A stretch of DNA of 64,000 bases from Cellulomonas sp. C5510 (GCF_019797765.1 NZ_CP081862.1:2170001-2234000), one strand, 5' to 3'. Shown: positions 38,973-48,273, numbered from the stretch's first letter. Numbers and translations are program-made. Notes: generated by a model not told the origin, from the sequence alone.

Positions 38973-39614
38973 TCAGGGCGCAGCGGGCGGTGCGCCGGGC
39001 CGGCCGAGCGCCGGCGGCCACGCGTCGTCGAGCTCCAGCGTCTGCGGCATGGGCGCACGTCCCGCGAGACGCAGCGTGCGGACCGCCCACCCGCGACGCA
39101 TCCGCTGCGCCTGGGCGACGGCCTCGTTGTGGAACCGGCGCGCGAGCTGCACGCGGTACCAGGCGTCCGCCACGGCCGCCAGCAGCTCGGCCGCACCCGG
39201 CTCCTCGCGCAGCTCCGCGACCTCCTGCGGGTCGGCCAGGGCCTCGCGCAGCGTCGCGGAGAGCTCGCTCTCGACCAGACCGCGGTCCGCGGCGTCCGTG
39301 CTCGCCCCCCCGGCACCGCCGGGGCCGCGCAGCTCCGCGGGCAGGCGGGCCATGCCCTGCGTCTGCGGGTCGCCCGCCGTGATGGACGCCCACGACGCCT
39401 CACCGACGAGCACGCTGCTCACGGGGTCGAGCACCCCGGACGCCGCGAGCGTGGAGGCCGCGGACGCGCGCCGCAGGAGCTGCGTGTCGACGACGGCGCG
39501 CGACGCCGCGACCTTGCGGTGCAGCCGGTCGATCCGGGAGGCGGCGACCCACGACCACCAGACCACCAGCAGCACCACGGCCACCACCAGGACGGCCGTC
39601 TCGGACCAGCTCAC
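38973..39614 (-). CDS. LemA-like membrane protein
   Basis: The 213-residue product has one N-terminal helix (ETAVLVVAVVLLVVWWSWVAAS), a basic turn and a long helical domain with VVDTQLLRRASAASTLAASG and WYRVQLARRFHNEAVAQAQRMRR. The latter resembles the LemA family's RxFYNxAVxxYN pattern. The function is unknown. The GTG overlaps the pimA stop as GTGA, tying it to the mannoside lipid genes and suggesting an envelope role. The C-terminus is Pro-rich. The LemA link is by motif only. Confidence 0.65.
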   Translation of the reverse strand: MSWSETAVLVVAVVLLVVWWSWVAASRIDRLHRKVAASRAVVDTQLLRRASAASTLAASGVLDPVSSVLVGEASWASITAGDPQTQGMARLPAELRGPGGAGGASTDAADRGLVESELSATLREALADPQEVAELREEPGAAELLAAVADAWYRVQLARRFHNEAVAQAQRMRRGWAVRTLRLAGRAPMPQTLELDDAWPPALGRPGAPPAAP

Positions 39615-40828
39615 TCGTCACCCCTCCGCCGGCGCAGCACGTCGAGCCGCGCGCCGCGGCGGGACGTCGGGTCCTCGCCGACGGGCGCCTCGCTGCCCTC
39701 CACCGCCATCTCGTACACCGTCAGCACCTCGTGGGTGACCGACGACCAGTCGTACCGGCCGACGGCGGCCTCCCCCGCCGCCGCGACGCGGGCACGACGG
39801 TCCGGGTCGGCCAGCAGGTCCCCGAGCGTGCGGGCGAGGTCCGCGGAGTCGCCGGTGCGGAACAGCACGCCGGCCCGGCCGTCGTCGAGCACCCGCCGGA
39901 ACGCCCCGAGGTCCGACGCCACGACCGCCGTCCCCGCGCTCATCGCCTCGACCAGCACGATGCCGAAGGACTCGCCCCCGGTCTGCGGCGCGCAGTAGAC
40001 GTCGGCGGACGCCAGGAGCCGGGCCTTGTCCTCGTCGCTGACGCCGCCCAGGAACTCGACGGCGTCCGCGTCGTCCCCGAGCAGCTCGCGGGCCTCCTCC
40101 GGACCGGTGTCGCCGCGGCCCGCGACGAGGAACCGGACCCCGGGGAACGCCCGCCGGACGGCCGGCACCGCGTCGAGCAGCACCGGGAGTCCCTTGCGGG
40201 ACTCGTCCAGGCGGCCGAGGAACACCACGGTCGGCCTCTCGGGAGTGCCGACCCAGCGCGGGTCCGTGCCCGCCCGGGCGAACGCGTCCACGTACACGCC
40301 GTTGGGGATCACCACGGCGTCGCCGCCGAGGTGCTCGACGAGGGTGCGGCGCGCGTCCTCGGACACCGCGATCCGGGCGCTGATCTTCTCGAGCGACTGC
40401 CGCACCAGCGGGTACGCGAGCTGCAGCGACCGGGAGCGCACGAGCGAGGAGTGGAAGGTCGCGACGACGGGGCCGTCGGCGATCCACAGCGCCAGCATGC
40501 TGAGCGACGGCGTCACCGGCTCGTGCAGGTGCAGCACGTCGAACTGCCCGGCCTCGAGCCAGCGCCGCACCCGCGCCGCTGTCAGGGGCCCGAACGTCAG
40601 ACGGGCCACGGCACCGTTGTAGCGCACCGGCACCGCCTTGCCCGCCGACGTCATGTACGGCGGGATCGGGGTGTCGTCGTCCGCCGGCGCGAGCACGCCG
40701 ACACTGTGACCGCGGGCGATCAGCGCCTCCGCGAGGTCCCGCACGTGGAACTGCACGCCGCCCGGGACGTCGAACGAGTAGGGGCAGACGATGCCGATCC
40801 GCAGCGGCCGGCCGGTGGCGGGCGTCAC
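39611..40828 (-). CDS. pimA: phosphatidylinositol alpha-mannosyltransferase PimA (GT4)
   Basis: PimA transfers the first mannose from GDP-mannose to phosphatidylinositol on the cytoplasmic face. The 405-residue product is a GT-B glycosyltransferase: N-terminal CPYSFDVPGGVQFHVRDLAEAL, the acceptor-binding HEPVTPSLSMLALW, FLGRLDESRKGL and the GT4 Glu-x7-Glu site in GESFGIVLVEAMSAGTAVVAS. These are PimA hallmarks. A ~35-residue basic tail follows. The GTG overlaps the acyltransferase stop as GTGA. Order pgsA-acyltransferase-pimA matches the mycobacterial PIM cluster. Confidence 0.92.
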   Translation of the reverse strand: MTPATGRPLRIGIVCPYSFDVPGGVQFHVRDLAEALIARGHSVGVLAPADDDTPIPPYMTSAGKAVPVRYNGAVARLTFGPLTAARVRRWLEAGQFDVLHLHEPVTPSLSMLALWIADGPVVATFHSSLVRSRSLQLAYPLVRQSLEKISARIAVSEDARRTLVEHLGGDAVVIPNGVYVDAFARAGTDPRWVGTPERPTVVFLGRLDESRKGLPVLLDAVPAVRRAFPGVRFLVAGRGDTGPEEARELLGDDADAVEFLGGVSDEDKARLLASADVYCAPQTGGESFGIVLVEAMSAGTAVVASDLGAFRRVLDDGRAGVLFRTGDSADLARTLGDLLADPDRRARVAAAGEAAVGRYDWSSVTHEVLTVYEMAVEGSEAPVGEDPTSRRGARLDVLRRRRGDE

Positions 40829-41859
40829 GGCGCCGCCTCCCCCGCCGTCCGCCCCGCCGTCCGCCCCGCCGACTCCCCGGCGGCGGCCCGCGTCCGGGCG
40901 TACCGCGCCGGGTCGAGGTCGGCGACGAACACCTTCTGCAGCATGTGCCAGTCCTGGGGCGCCCGCTCGATGCCGGCCGCCAGGTCGTCCACCCACGCCT
41001 GGGTGAGCGCCGCGACCCGCTCCGAGCGGGGCACGTCGCCCGGCACCGTCAGCAGCCGCCCGAACTCGATGACCACGCCCCAGGCGGTCCCGGCCCGGCG
41101 CCTGCGGTCGCCGTGCAGCCGCTCGTAGGTGATGGAGGCCGCGCACAGCGGGGCGCCGGTGGCCACCGCCAGTGCGGCGGGCCCTGCAGCGACGCGGGCG
41201 CGCTCCCCGAACAGGTCGACCTCGACCCCGCGCGCCGTGAGGTCGCGGTCGGCGAGCAGCGGCACGAGGCCGCCGGGCCCCTGCTTGACGGCGCGCACCA
41301 GCTCGCGGAACACCCCGCCGCCGGCGCCGGACAGCGGGATGATCTCCAGCCCGATGCTCTCGCGGAACCGCAGGAACTCCTGGAACAGGGCCTCCGGCTT
41401 GAGCCGCTCCGCCACCGTCACGGTGCGTCCCAGGTGGGTCGTCGCCCACGCGCCCGCCAGGTCCCAGTTGCCCAGGTGTCCGAGCGCCATGACGACCATC
41501 CGCCCGCGCTGGATCTCGCCGACGACCTCGCCGGGGTCCACGAGGCGCACGCGTGCGGCGATCTGGTCCTGCGTGGCGCCGACCAGGGCGAAGGCCTCGC
41601 CGTAGTAGCGCATGTACGAGCGCATGCCGAGCAGCGTGAGGCGACGCAGCTCGTCGGGCCGGGCGTCCGGCCGCACGCGACGCAGGTTCGCCTCGAGCTG
41701 GCGCACGCCGCTGCCGCGCAGCAGCCACGCCACGTCGGCGACCAGCCGGAACAGGCCCCGCACCACCGGGTCGGGGACCTTGCCGACGACGCGCCAGCCG
41801 AGCGCGAACGCGCGCGCGACGTCGAACCGGCCCCGCGGCTCGTCCGCCGGCGCGCTCAC
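40825..41859 (-). CDS. phosphatidylinositol mannoside acyltransferase (PatA-like, LPLAT family)
   Basis: This enzyme acylates the mannose on PIM at the membrane. The 344-residue product has the LPLAT catalytic motif His-x4-Asp in LGHLGNWDLAGA, with VPLLADRDLT and LFGERARVAAGPAALAVATGA as further blocks and the C-terminal QDWHMLQKVFVADL. A few extra residues (GRTAGRTAGEAA repeats) end the protein. The GTG overlaps the pgsA stop, and the stop overlaps pimA, so the three genes are one translational unit. Confidence 0.9.
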   Translation of the reverse strand: MSAPADEPRGRFDVARAFALGWRVVGKVPDPVVRGLFRLVADVAWLLRGSGVRQLEANLRRVRPDARPDELRRLTLLGMRSYMRYYGEAFALVGATQDQIAARVRLVDPGEVVGEIQRGRMVVMALGHLGNWDLAGAWATTHLGRTVTVAERLKPEALFQEFLRFRESIGLEIIPLSGAGGGVFRELVRAVKQGPGGLVPLLADRDLTARGVEVDLFGERARVAAGPAALAVATGAPLCAASITYERLHGDRRRRAGTAWGVVIEFGRLLTVPGDVPRSERVAALTQAWVDDLAAGIERAPQDWHMLQKVFVADLDPARYARTRAAAGESAGRTAGRTAGEAAP

Positions 41860-42464
41860 GCCGCCGCCCCCGCCTGCCGCCGGACCGTGACCATCCGCTG
41901 CACCACCGTCACGAGCGCCGCCACCGCCAGCAGGGTGAGCGCGACCTCCAGCACCACCTGCGGCAGGCCGACGCCGACCAGGGCGGTCGCGACCAGCACG
42001 GTCGCGAGCCGGTCCGCGCGCTCCGCGATCCCGACGGCCGCCGTCATCCCGAGCCCCTCGGCGCGCGCCCGGGCGTACGGGACCACCGACCCCGTCACGA
42101 GGCACGCGAGGGCGGCGGCCAGGCCCCAGCGGGAGTCGCCGTCCCCCGCGAACCACAGCACGAGGCCCGAGAAGATCGCCGCGTCGCCGAACCGGTCCAG
42201 CGTCGAGTCGAGGAACGCGCCCCACGGGCCGGACCGCCCGGCGCGACGCGCCATGACGCCGTCGAGCGAGTCGGTCAGCGCGAAGAACGCGATGACGAGG
42301 CTCGCCGCCAGGAAGTGCCCGGTCGGGTACAGCCACAGTGCGGCCGCGACCACGGCCACGGTGCCGGTGACGGTGACGGCGTCCGGGGACACCCCCCGCT
42401 TGAGCAGGGTGTCGGCCACCGGCGTGAAGAGCCGTGTCATGGCTCCCCGCAGTCCGTTCAGCAC
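41856..42464 (-). CDS. pgsA: phosphatidylinositol phosphate synthase (CDP-alcohol phosphatidyltransferase)
   Basis: The enzyme joins CDP-diacylglycerol to inositol phosphate at the membrane, the first committed step to PI and PIMs. The ~202-residue product has six predicted helices and the intact signature D-x2-D-G-x2-A-R-x8-G-x3-D-x3-D in DSLDGVMARR plus GAFLDSTLDR. The GTG at 42464 has AGAGGA upstream; an inner ATG at 42440 is possible. Context (acyltransferase and pimA downstream, HIT and thrS upstream) supports the PI-phosphate synthase reading over phosphatidylglycerophosphate synthase. Confidence 0.9.
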   Translation of the reverse strand: MLNGLRGAMTRLFTPVADTLLKRGVSPDAVTVTGTVAVVAAALWLYPTGHFLAASLVIAFFALTDSLDGVMARRAGRSGPWGAFLDSTLDRFGDAAIFSGLVLWFAGDGDSRWGLAAALACLVTGSVVPYARARAEGLGMTAAVGIAERADRLATVLVATALVGVGLPQVVLEVALTLLAVAALVTVVQRMVTVRRQAGAAA

Positions 42465-42471
42465 AGGCGGG

Positions 42472-43086
42472 TCATCCTCTCTGGGCGCCGGCCGGGTCCC
42501 CGGCGGGCGCGGGCGGCCACGCGGCAGCGAGCCGCGCGCGGGTGTCGGACAGCAGCTCGGGCAGGGCGCGCGTCCGGCCGACCACGGGCAGGAAGTTCGC
42601 GTCGCCCGGCCACCGGGGCACGACGTGCTGGTGCAGGTGCGCGGCGATGCCGGCCCCCGCGACGTCACCCTGGTTCATGCCGAGGTTGAACCCGTGCGGG
42701 GCGCTGACGGCACGGAGCACCCGCATCGCGGTGCGGGTGAGCTCGGCGACCTCGACCACCTCGTCCGCGGTGAGGTCGGTGTAGTCCGCGACGTGCCGGT
42801 ACGGGGCGACCAGCACGTGGCCCCCGTTGTACGGGTAGAGGTTCAGCAGCACGTACGCGGTCCGGCCGCGCGCGACGACCAGGCCGTCCTCGTCGCCCAG
42901 CGTCGGCGCGCGGCAGAACGGGCAGCCGTCCCCCGCCGACGCGTCGGCCGGCTTGTTCTCCCCGCCGATGTACGCCATGCGGTGCGGGACCCAGAGCCGC
43001 CCGAAGCCGTCCGGCACCCCGGCGAGCGCGGTGTCGTCCTGCACCACCGCGTCGCCGGGCACGCCGTCCGGCGCGTCCTGGACCAT
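42472..43086 (-). CDS. HIT-family nucleotide hydrolase/phosphorylase
   Basis: The 204-residue product has a histidine triad HLHQHVVPRW (about 150-159) and an N-terminal CPFC pair (about 55-58). This is the layout of the mycobacterial Rv2613c type, which acts on diadenosine tetraphosphate. It opens with ~30 extra acidic residues. It lies 5 nt after thrS and 7 nt before pgsA; the thrS-HIT-pgsA order is conserved in actinobacteria. The exact substrate is inferred from family only. Confidence 0.88.
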   Translation of the reverse strand: MVQDAPDGVPGDAVVQDDTALAGVPDGFGRLWVPHRMAYIGGENKPADASAGDGCPFCRAPTLGDEDGLVVARGRTAYVLLNLYPYNGGHVLVAPYRHVADYTDLTADEVVEVAELTRTAMRVLRAVSAPHGFNLGMNQGDVAGAGIAAHLHQHVVPRWPGDANFLPVVGRTRALPELLSDTRARLAAAWPPAPAGDPAGAQRG

Positions 43087-43090
43087 CCGC

Positions 43091-45106
43091 TCAGACCTGC
43101 GCGTGCTCGCGCACGGCCGCCACGATGCGCTCGACCGCCTCGGCCACCGGCACGCCGTTCTCCTGGCGGCCGTCGCGGTACCGGAACGACACCGCGCCGG
43201 CCTCCGCGTCCTCGCCGCCGGCGATGAGCACGAACGGGATCTTCTGCGTGCTGGCGTTGCGGATCTTCTTGCCGAACCGGTCGCTGGAGCGGTCGAGCTC
43301 GGCGCGGATGCCCTGGGCGCGCAGCTGGGCCACGACGTCCTCGAGGTACGGCTCGAACGGCTCGGCGACCGGCACCGCGAGCACCTGGACCGGCGCGAGC
43401 CAGGCCGGGAACGCGCCCGCGTAGTGCTCGACGAGGATCGCGAAGAACCGCTCGATCGAGCCGAACAGCGCGCGGTGGATCATCACGGGGCGCTGGCGGG
43501 TGCCGTCGGCGGCCGTGTACTCGAGCTCGAAGAGCTCCGGCTCGAAGAAGTCCAGCTGGATCGTCGACAGCTGCCACGTCCGGCCGATCGCGTCCTTGGC
43601 CTGGACCGAGATCTTCGGCCCGTAGAACGCAGCGCCGCCCGGGTCGTCGACGAGCTGCAGCCCCGACCCGGTCGCGACCTCGCGCAGCGTCTCGGTCGCC
43701 TCGTCCCAGGTCGCGTCGTCACCGACCGACTTCTCCGGGTCCCGCGTCGAGAGCTCGAGGTAGAAGTCGTCCAGGCCGTAGTCGCGCAGCAGGTCGAGCA
43801 CGAACCCGAGCAGCGACGCGAGCTCGTCGCGCATCTGCTCGCGGGTCGTGTAGATGTGCGCGTCGTCCTGGGTGAACCCCCGGGCGCGCGTCAGGCCGTG
43901 CACGACGCCCGACTTCTCGTACCGGTACACCGTGCCGAACTCGAACAGCCGCAGCGGGAGCTCGCGGTAGGAGCGGCCGCGCGCGCCGAACACCAGGTTG
44001 TGCATCGGGCAGTTCATGGGCTTGAGGTAGTAGTCCTGGCCCTCGCGCTTGACCGTGCCGTCCTCGTGGTACTCGGCGTCGAGCTTCATCGGCGGGTACA
44101 TGCCGTCCGCGTACCAGTCGAGGTGCCGGCTGGTCTCGAACAGCTTGCCCTTGGTGATGTGCGGCGAGTTGACGAACGAGTAGCCCGCCTCGACGTGCTT
44201 GCGCCGCGAGTACTCCTCCATCTCCATGCGGATGATGCCGCCCTTGGGGTGGAACACCGCGAGCCCCGAACCGATCTCGTCCGGGAACGAGAACAGGTCC
44301 AGCTCGGCGCCCAGGCGCCGGTGGTCGCGGCGCTCGGCCTCCGCGACGCGGTCCAGGTACGCCTTGAGCTCGTCCTTGGTGGGCCACGCGGTGCCGTAGA
44401 TGCGCTGGAGCTGCGGGTTCTTCTCGGAGCCGCGCCAGTACGCCGCCGCGGAGCGGGTGAGCTGGAACCCGTTGCCGATGAGCTTGGTGCTGGGCAGGTG
44501 GGGGCCGCGGCAGAGGTCCTGCCACACGACCGTCTCCGACTCCCGGCCCGCGCCGCGCACGTTCTGGTAGTAGGTCAGCCCGCCGGAGCCCACCTCCACC
44601 GACGCGCCCTCGCCCGCGGTGTCGGCCGTCGACTTCAGGCCGATGAGCTCGAGCTTGTACGGCTCGTCGGCGGCGAGCGCGCGCGCCTCCTCGTCCGTCA
44701 CCTCGACACGTCGGAAGGTCTGCCCCTCGCGCACGATGCGGCTCATCACCTTCTCGAGGGCCTTGAGGTCCTCCGGGGTGAACGGGGTCTCGACGTCGAA
44801 GTCGTAGTAGAAGCCGTCGGTCACGGGCGGGCCGATGCCGAGGCGCGCCTTCGGGTTGACCTCCTGGACCGCCTGAGCGAGCACGTGCGCGGCCGAGTGC
44901 CGGAGCACGGCGAGCCCGTCCGGGGAGTCGAGGGTGACGCCCTCGACGACGGCCCCGTCGGGCAGCGGGCGGGACAGGTCCCACAGCTCCCCGTCGACGC
45001 GGGCCACGACGACGTCGCGACGGTCGGCGAACAGGTCCGTGCCCGTCGTCCCCGTCTCGGCGGTGGTGCGGGTGCCGTCGACGGTGAGGGTGATGAGCTC
45101 GGACAC
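43091..45106 (-). CDS. thrS: threonyl-tRNA synthetase
   Basis: This class II synthetase charges tRNA-Thr. The 671-residue product has an N-terminal TGS domain, the editing domain with [16 protein letters not shown], and the catalytic core with zinc ligands in [16 protein letters not shown], motif 2 ([26 protein letters not shown]) and the C-terminal anticodon domain. The GTG at 45106 has GAGGAGA upstream. The longer frame reaches back through the tRNA gene and is not coding. No T-box leader is visible. It heads the long lipid/PLP operon. Confidence 0.97.
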   Translation of the reverse strand: MSELITLTVDGTRTTAETGTTGTDLFADRRDVVVARVDGELWDLSRPLPDGAVVEGVTLDSPDGLAVLRHSAAHVLAQAVQEVNPKARLGIGPPVTDGFYYDFDVETPFTPEDLKALEKVMSRIVREGQTFRRVEVTDEEARALAADEPYKLELIGLKSTADTAGEGASVEVGSGGLTYYQNVRGAGRESETVVWQDLCRGPHLPSTKLIGNGFQLTRSAAAYWRGSEKNPQLQRIYGTAWPTKDELKAYLDRVAEAERRDHRRLGAELDLFSFPDEIGSGLAVFHPKGGIIRMEMEEYSRRKHVEAGYSFVNSPHITKGKLFETSRHLDWYADGMYPPMKLDAEYHEDGTVKREGQDYYLKPMNCPMHNLVFGARGRSYRELPLRLFEFGTVYRYEKSGVVHGLTRARGFTQDDAHIYTTREQMRDELASLLGFVLDLLRDYGLDDFYLELSTRDPEKSVGDDATWDEATETLREVATGSGLQLVDDPGGAAFYGPKISVQAKDAIGRTWQLSTIQLDFFEPELFELEYTAADGTRQRPVMIHRALFGSIERFFAILVEHYAGAFPAWLAPVQVLAVPVAEPFEPYLEDVVAQLRAQGIRAELDRSSDRFGKKIRNASTQKIPFVLIAGGEDAEAGAVSFRYRDGRQENGVPVAEAVERIVAAVREHAQV

Positions 45107-45211
45107 TGCGGGGTCTCCTCGGGTCGGCCCGCGCCTGACGCGCGGGGTCCGGGTCGATGCTACCGACCGGTCACGACACCTCTGGGACGCAGGGCCCGGG
45201 GACGCGGACGA

Positions 45212-45235
45212 CCCCCGGTCCGCAGGGACCGGGGG
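45212..45235 (-). terminator. terminator hairpin of tRNA-Val(CAC)
   Basis: Perfect 10-bp arms CCCCCGGTCC (45212-45221) and GGACCGGGGG (45226-45235) with a 4-nt loop lie 11 bp past the 3' end of the tRNA gene, between it and thrS. Confidence 0.75.
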
Positions 45236-45246
45236 CCGTGAGCCGG

Positions 45247-45318
45247 TGGGCGATACTGGGTTCGAACCAGTGACCTCTTCGGTGTGAACGAAGCGCGCTA
45301 CCACTGCGCCAATCGCCC
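45247..45318 (-). tRNA. tRNA-Val (anticodon CAC)
   Basis: The 72-nt cloverleaf has acceptor GGGCGAT pairing with ATCGCCC, anticodon stem CTTCG/CGAAG around loop TTCACAC, T loop TTCGAAC and discriminator A. No CCA is encoded. The anticodon CAC reads GTG, a heavily used codon here. It differs at 6 of 72 positions from the tRNA-Val(GAC) gene on the opposite strand at 48409. Confidence 0.97.
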
Positions 45319-45329
45319 GGCGGTCGCCA

Positions 45330-45335
45330 ACTCTA
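45330..45335 (-). promoter_or_regulatory. candidate -10 box for tRNA-Val(CAC)
   Basis: TAGAGT on the minus strand lies 11 nt before the mature 5' end, a usual place for a tRNA gene promoter. The -35 region shows only a weak match. Confidence 0.5.
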
Positions 45336-45557
45336 CCCGACCCGCGGCCGGGAGACGAAACCGGTGCCGCGGCCGCCGGGGATCCCGCTCCACCAGCGGG
45401 ATCAGGCCCCGGGGACGTCCGCGGGCGGTCCGCTGTCGGCAGGTCCCGCACCCGGCTGAGCAGTCCCACCGGGTGAAACTCCCGTCCACGTCTCGGCGCG
45501 GGCCACCGCGGCTGCCATCATGGTCTCCACGTCAGACGTGTGGTGAAGGAGGATGCG

Positions 45558-45986
45558 GTGGCCCAGCGCTCGTACGACGTCGTCGAGTCCGTCGCCATGC
45601 AGCTCATCAGCTCCGACGCCAGCGTCCTGCCGGTGACCGCGGAGCTGTCGTACCGCGTGAGCGACCCCTACACGGTGCGTGCCGTGTTCACCAGCCCGCA
45701 GTCGACGTCCGTGTGGCTGCTCGGCCGCGAGCTGCTGCTCCAGGGCATGCTCGCCGACGCCGACGACCCCGCGGGCAGCGGCGACGTGCAGGTCTGGCGC
45801 GACGAGGACCCGCTGTTCACGCTGATCTCCCTGACGGGCGTCGAGGGCAGCGCGCTGCTCGCCGCCCCGTCGGAGCCGCTCGAGCGGTTCCTCACCGCGA
45901 CCGAGCAGCTCGTCGCGCTCGGCACGGAGAGCGACCGCATGGAGGGCGAGATCGCGGCGCTCATCGCCGCGCTCCTGACGGCCTGA
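45558..45986 (+). CDS. SsgA/SsgB-family cell division-like protein
   Basis: SsgA-like proteins steer septum placement and FtsZ recruitment in sporulating actinobacteria, and single copies occur in simpler relatives. The 142-residue product shows the family pattern LPVTAELSYRVSDPYTVRAVFTS, VWLLGRELLLQGM and GSGDVQVWRDEDPLFTLISL, and is full length. The GTG at 45558 is fixed by a perfect AAGGAGG 5 nt upstream. It is a monocistronic plus-strand gene between tRNA-Val(CAC) and pabC. A role in division is inferred from the family; the window holds no other sporulation gene. Confidence 0.88.
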   Translation: MAQRSYDVVESVAMQLISSDASVLPVTAELSYRVSDPYTVRAVFTSPQSTSVWLLGRELLLQGMLADADDPAGSGDVQVWRDEDPLFTLISLTGVEGSALLAAPSEPLERFLTATEQLVALGTESDRMEGEIAALIAALLTA

Positions 45987-46023
45987 CCCCAGCCGGCGCG
46001 TCGAGAGCCGCGACCGCCGCCGC

Positions 46024-46866
46024 TCAGGGGTCGAGGTCCGCCGCCGACCGCTCCGCGACGATCGCGGCCACCCGCTCCGTCAGCGGACCCGCGGCCACCT
46101 CCGTGCCCTCCACCACGGCCACCGCCGCGAACCCGCGCAACGACCCGCTCAACGCCATCCCGGCGCGCCCGCGGCGCACGTCCTCGACGACGGACCACGG
46201 CAGCTCGCCCTCGTGGGCCTCCCGCACCGGCAGCCCGGCCTCGGCCGCCCACTCCAGGACCAGCGCCCGCGTGACCCCCGGCAGGCACCCGGACGCCGCC
46301 GCCGGGGTCAGCAGCTCCCCGTCCCGCTCGACGAACACGTTGGAGCCGGTCCCCTCGCACAGCTCGCCACGCGTGTTGGCCAGCAGCGCCTCGTTCCCCC
46401 CGGCCGCCGTCGCGGCGGCCAGTGCGAGCACGTCCGCGGCGTACGACGTCGACTTGTGCCCGGCGAGCGGCGAGCGCTCGTTGCGCACCCAGCGTGAGCG
46501 CACCACGTGCGCGGGGCCCCGCACGGGGGCCGGTCCGGCCGCGACGACCATCGAGGGGCGCCCGGACGGTGCCCCCGCGCCGACCGTGACCCGCAGCCTG
46601 CCGACCTCCGGCCCCCCCGCGGCGAGGACCGCGGCGACGGCCCGACGGACCTCCCTCTCGTCGACCGGCGGGAGGTCCAGCGCCCGCAGCGAGGCGCCGA
46701 GCCGCGCCAGGTGCCGGGTCAGGGCGAACGCACGTCCCGACCGGACCGCGCAGGTCTCGAACACCCCGAGCCCGGTCGTGAACCCGGCGTCGGTGCCGGG
46801 CAGCACGGGCTGAGCCGGGTCGCGGAGCCGCCCGCCCGCCCACAGCACCGTCGTCGCCGTCGCCAC
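46024..46866 (-). CDS. pabC: aminotransferase class IV, probable aminodeoxychorismate lyase
   Basis: The 280-residue product is a fold-type IV PLP enzyme. The lysine that holds PLP is in AGHKSTSYAADVLAL, followed by ANTRGELCEGTGSNVFVE and the late GMALSGSLRGFAAV. Next to pabB it most likely converts 4-amino-4-deoxychorismate to p-aminobenzoate for folate. A D- or branched-chain aminotransferase cannot be ruled out on sequence alone. The GTG at 46866 lies 5 nt after the pabB stop, so the two form an operon. Confidence 0.85.
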   Translation of the reverse strand: MATATTVLWAGGRLRDPAQPVLPGTDAGFTTGLGVFETCAVRSGRAFALTRHLARLGASLRALDLPPVDEREVRRAVAAVLAAGGPEVGRLRVTVGAGAPSGRPSMVVAAGPAPVRGPAHVVRSRWVRNERSPLAGHKSTSYAADVLALAAATAAGGNEALLANTRGELCEGTGSNVFVERDGELLTPAAASGCLPGVTRALVLEWAAEAGLPVREAHEGELPWSVVEDVRRGRAGMALSGSLRGFAAVAVVEGTEVAAGPLTERVAAIVAERSAADLDP

Positions 46867-46871
46867 GCGCG

Positions 46872-48011
46872 TCAGTCTGGCACCGGGGACGCAGCCCCCG
46901 CGCCCGACGCCAGCGCCACGAGCCGCCGGGCCTTGAGCTCCGTCTCCTCCCACTCGGCCTCGGCGTCGCTCCCCCACGTGATGCCGGCACCGGTCCCGAA
47001 CCGCAGCACGCCGTCCCGCCACGCGAACGTCCGGATGCCCACGGCGAGCTCGGCGTCGACCGTGCCGTCCGCCGCGACGTCGACCACGCCGACCGCGCCG
47101 CAGTACACGCCGCGCGGCTCCGGCTCGAGGCGCGCCAGCAGGTCGAGCGCCGCGCGCTTCGGCGCCCCCGAGACGGAACCGGGCGGGAACGTCGCCGCCA
47201 GCAGGTCGGCCCACAGGGAGCCGCCGGACGCGCCCGCCCGCAGCCGTCCGCGCACCGTCGACACGAGGTGGGCCAGACCGGGGTGCCGCTCGACACCCAG
47301 CAGCGTCGTGACCTCCACCGTCCCGGGCTCGCACACCCGCTGCAGGTCGTTGCGCACCAGGTCGGTGATCATGACGTTCTCGGCGTGGTCCTTGACGGTC
47401 AACCCGCCCGACTCGGGCGCGGTGCCCTTGATCGGCGCGGACGTCACCCACCCGCCGGAGACCCGCAGGAACAGCTCCGGCGAGGCCGTGACCACCCACA
47501 CCGGGGGCACGCCCGACCCCGAGGGGACGTGGACGCCGCCCGCGTACGGTGCGGGGTTGCCCGCCGCGAGCACGGCACCCAGGGCGCGCGCGTCCGGCTC
47601 GGCGCCGTCGGGGCCGGCGGGCAGCGGGGCGCTGAGCACCCGGCAGAGGTTCGCCTGGTAGACCTCGCCCTCCCGGATCGCGGACCGCACCGCCCTGACG
47701 CCGTCGACGTACTGCTCCCGGGACAGCGACGAGCGCCAGGTCCCGGGGCCGGGGCCGTGCCACCCCCTGCCGTCGTCGGCGACCGGGTCGGGCCGCGACG
47801 ACGCGAACCGCCAGGCCACGACCCTGCCCTCGAACTCCCCCACGAGCACCCAGTGCCCCGGCTCCCGCAGGCGGTCCGGCTCGGCCGCCACGTCCGGGAC
47901 ATGCTCCACCACGTCGCGCAGCACCCGCCCGCGGAACCACGCCACCCCGCGCGCAGCCCCGCCGGAGGACCGGGCTGGGCGAGGGCGGGCGGCACGGGAG
48001 TCGCGGGACAC
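46872..48011 (-). CDS. pabB: aminodeoxychorismate synthase component I
   Basis: PabB aminates chorismate to 4-amino-4-deoxychorismate, using ammonia from a glutaminase (not in this window). The 379-residue product has SREQYVDGVRAVRSAIREGEVYQANLC, SAPIKGTAPES, whose lysine in PIKGT separates PabB from anthranilate synthase, HAENVMITDLVRNDLQRV, and FPPGSVSGAPKRAALDLL. The N-terminal half is short and divergent. The GTG at 48011 is chosen because TACCGT lies exactly 6 nt upstream, as in other leaderless genes here. pabC follows. Confidence 0.9.
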   Translation of the reverse strand: MSRDSRAARPRPARSSGGAARGVAWFRGRVLRDVVEHVPDVAAEPDRLREPGHWVLVGEFEGRVVAWRFASSRPDPVADDGRGWHGPGPGTWRSSLSREQYVDGVRAVRSAIREGEVYQANLCRVLSAPLPAGPDGAEPDARALGAVLAAGNPAPYAGGVHVPSGSGVPPVWVVTASPELFLRVSGGWVTSAPIKGTAPESGGLTVKDHAENVMITDLVRNDLQRVCEPGTVEVTTLLGVERHPGLAHLVSTVRGRLRAGASGGSLWADLLAATFPPGSVSGAPKRAALDLLARLEPEPRGVYCGAVGVVDVAADGTVDAELAVGIRTFAWRDGVLRFGTGAGITWGSDAEAEWEETELKARRLVALASGAGAASPVPD

Positions 48012-48017
48012 GCGCTC

Positions 48018-48023
48018 ACGGTA
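48018..48023 (-). promoter_or_regulatory. leaderless-type -10 box of pabB
   Basis: TACCGT on the minus strand ends 6 nt before the pabB GTG, with no Shine-Dalgarno between them. Confidence 0.5.
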
Positions 48024-48124
48024 GCCAGGAGCGACCCCCAGCCCCTTCCGCGGACCGCGCACCGACCGCGACACGCCGGGTCGCCCGCGTGATCGTGCGG
48101 AACTCCGGGGGTCGGCAGGGCCGG

Positions 48125-48155
48125 TTGGACTCTCGCGTCCGGACTGGGCTAAAGT
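48125..48155 (+). promoter_or_regulatory. promoter of the tRNA-Gly/Cys/Val cluster
   Basis: TTGGAC (48125-48130) and TAAAGT (48150-48155) are 19 bp apart, about 47 bp before the first tRNA. This is the strongest sigma-70-like promoter seen in the window and fits a stable RNA operon. Confidence 0.6.
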
Positions 48156-48201
48156 TCTCGACGCACCCGGAAAGCCGGTGAGAACCGGTGGAACGTGGCG
48201 C

Positions 48202-48273
48202 GCGGACGTGGCTCAGTGGTAGAGCATCACCTTGCCAAGGTGAGGGTCGCGGGTTCGAATCCCGTCGTCCGCT
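48202..48273 (+). tRNA. tRNA-Gly (anticodon GCC)
   Basis: The 72-nt cloverleaf has acceptor GCGGACG/CGTCCGC, anticodon stem TCACC/GGTGA with loop TTGCCAA, T arm CGGGTTCGAATCCCG and discriminator T. It is the first gene of a three-tRNA operon. Confidence 0.97.

Noticed and set aside
45107..45246. Possible T-box or attenuator leader for thrS
   Set aside because: No T-box sequence or specifier loop is present. The only stem is the terminator of the neighbouring tRNA.
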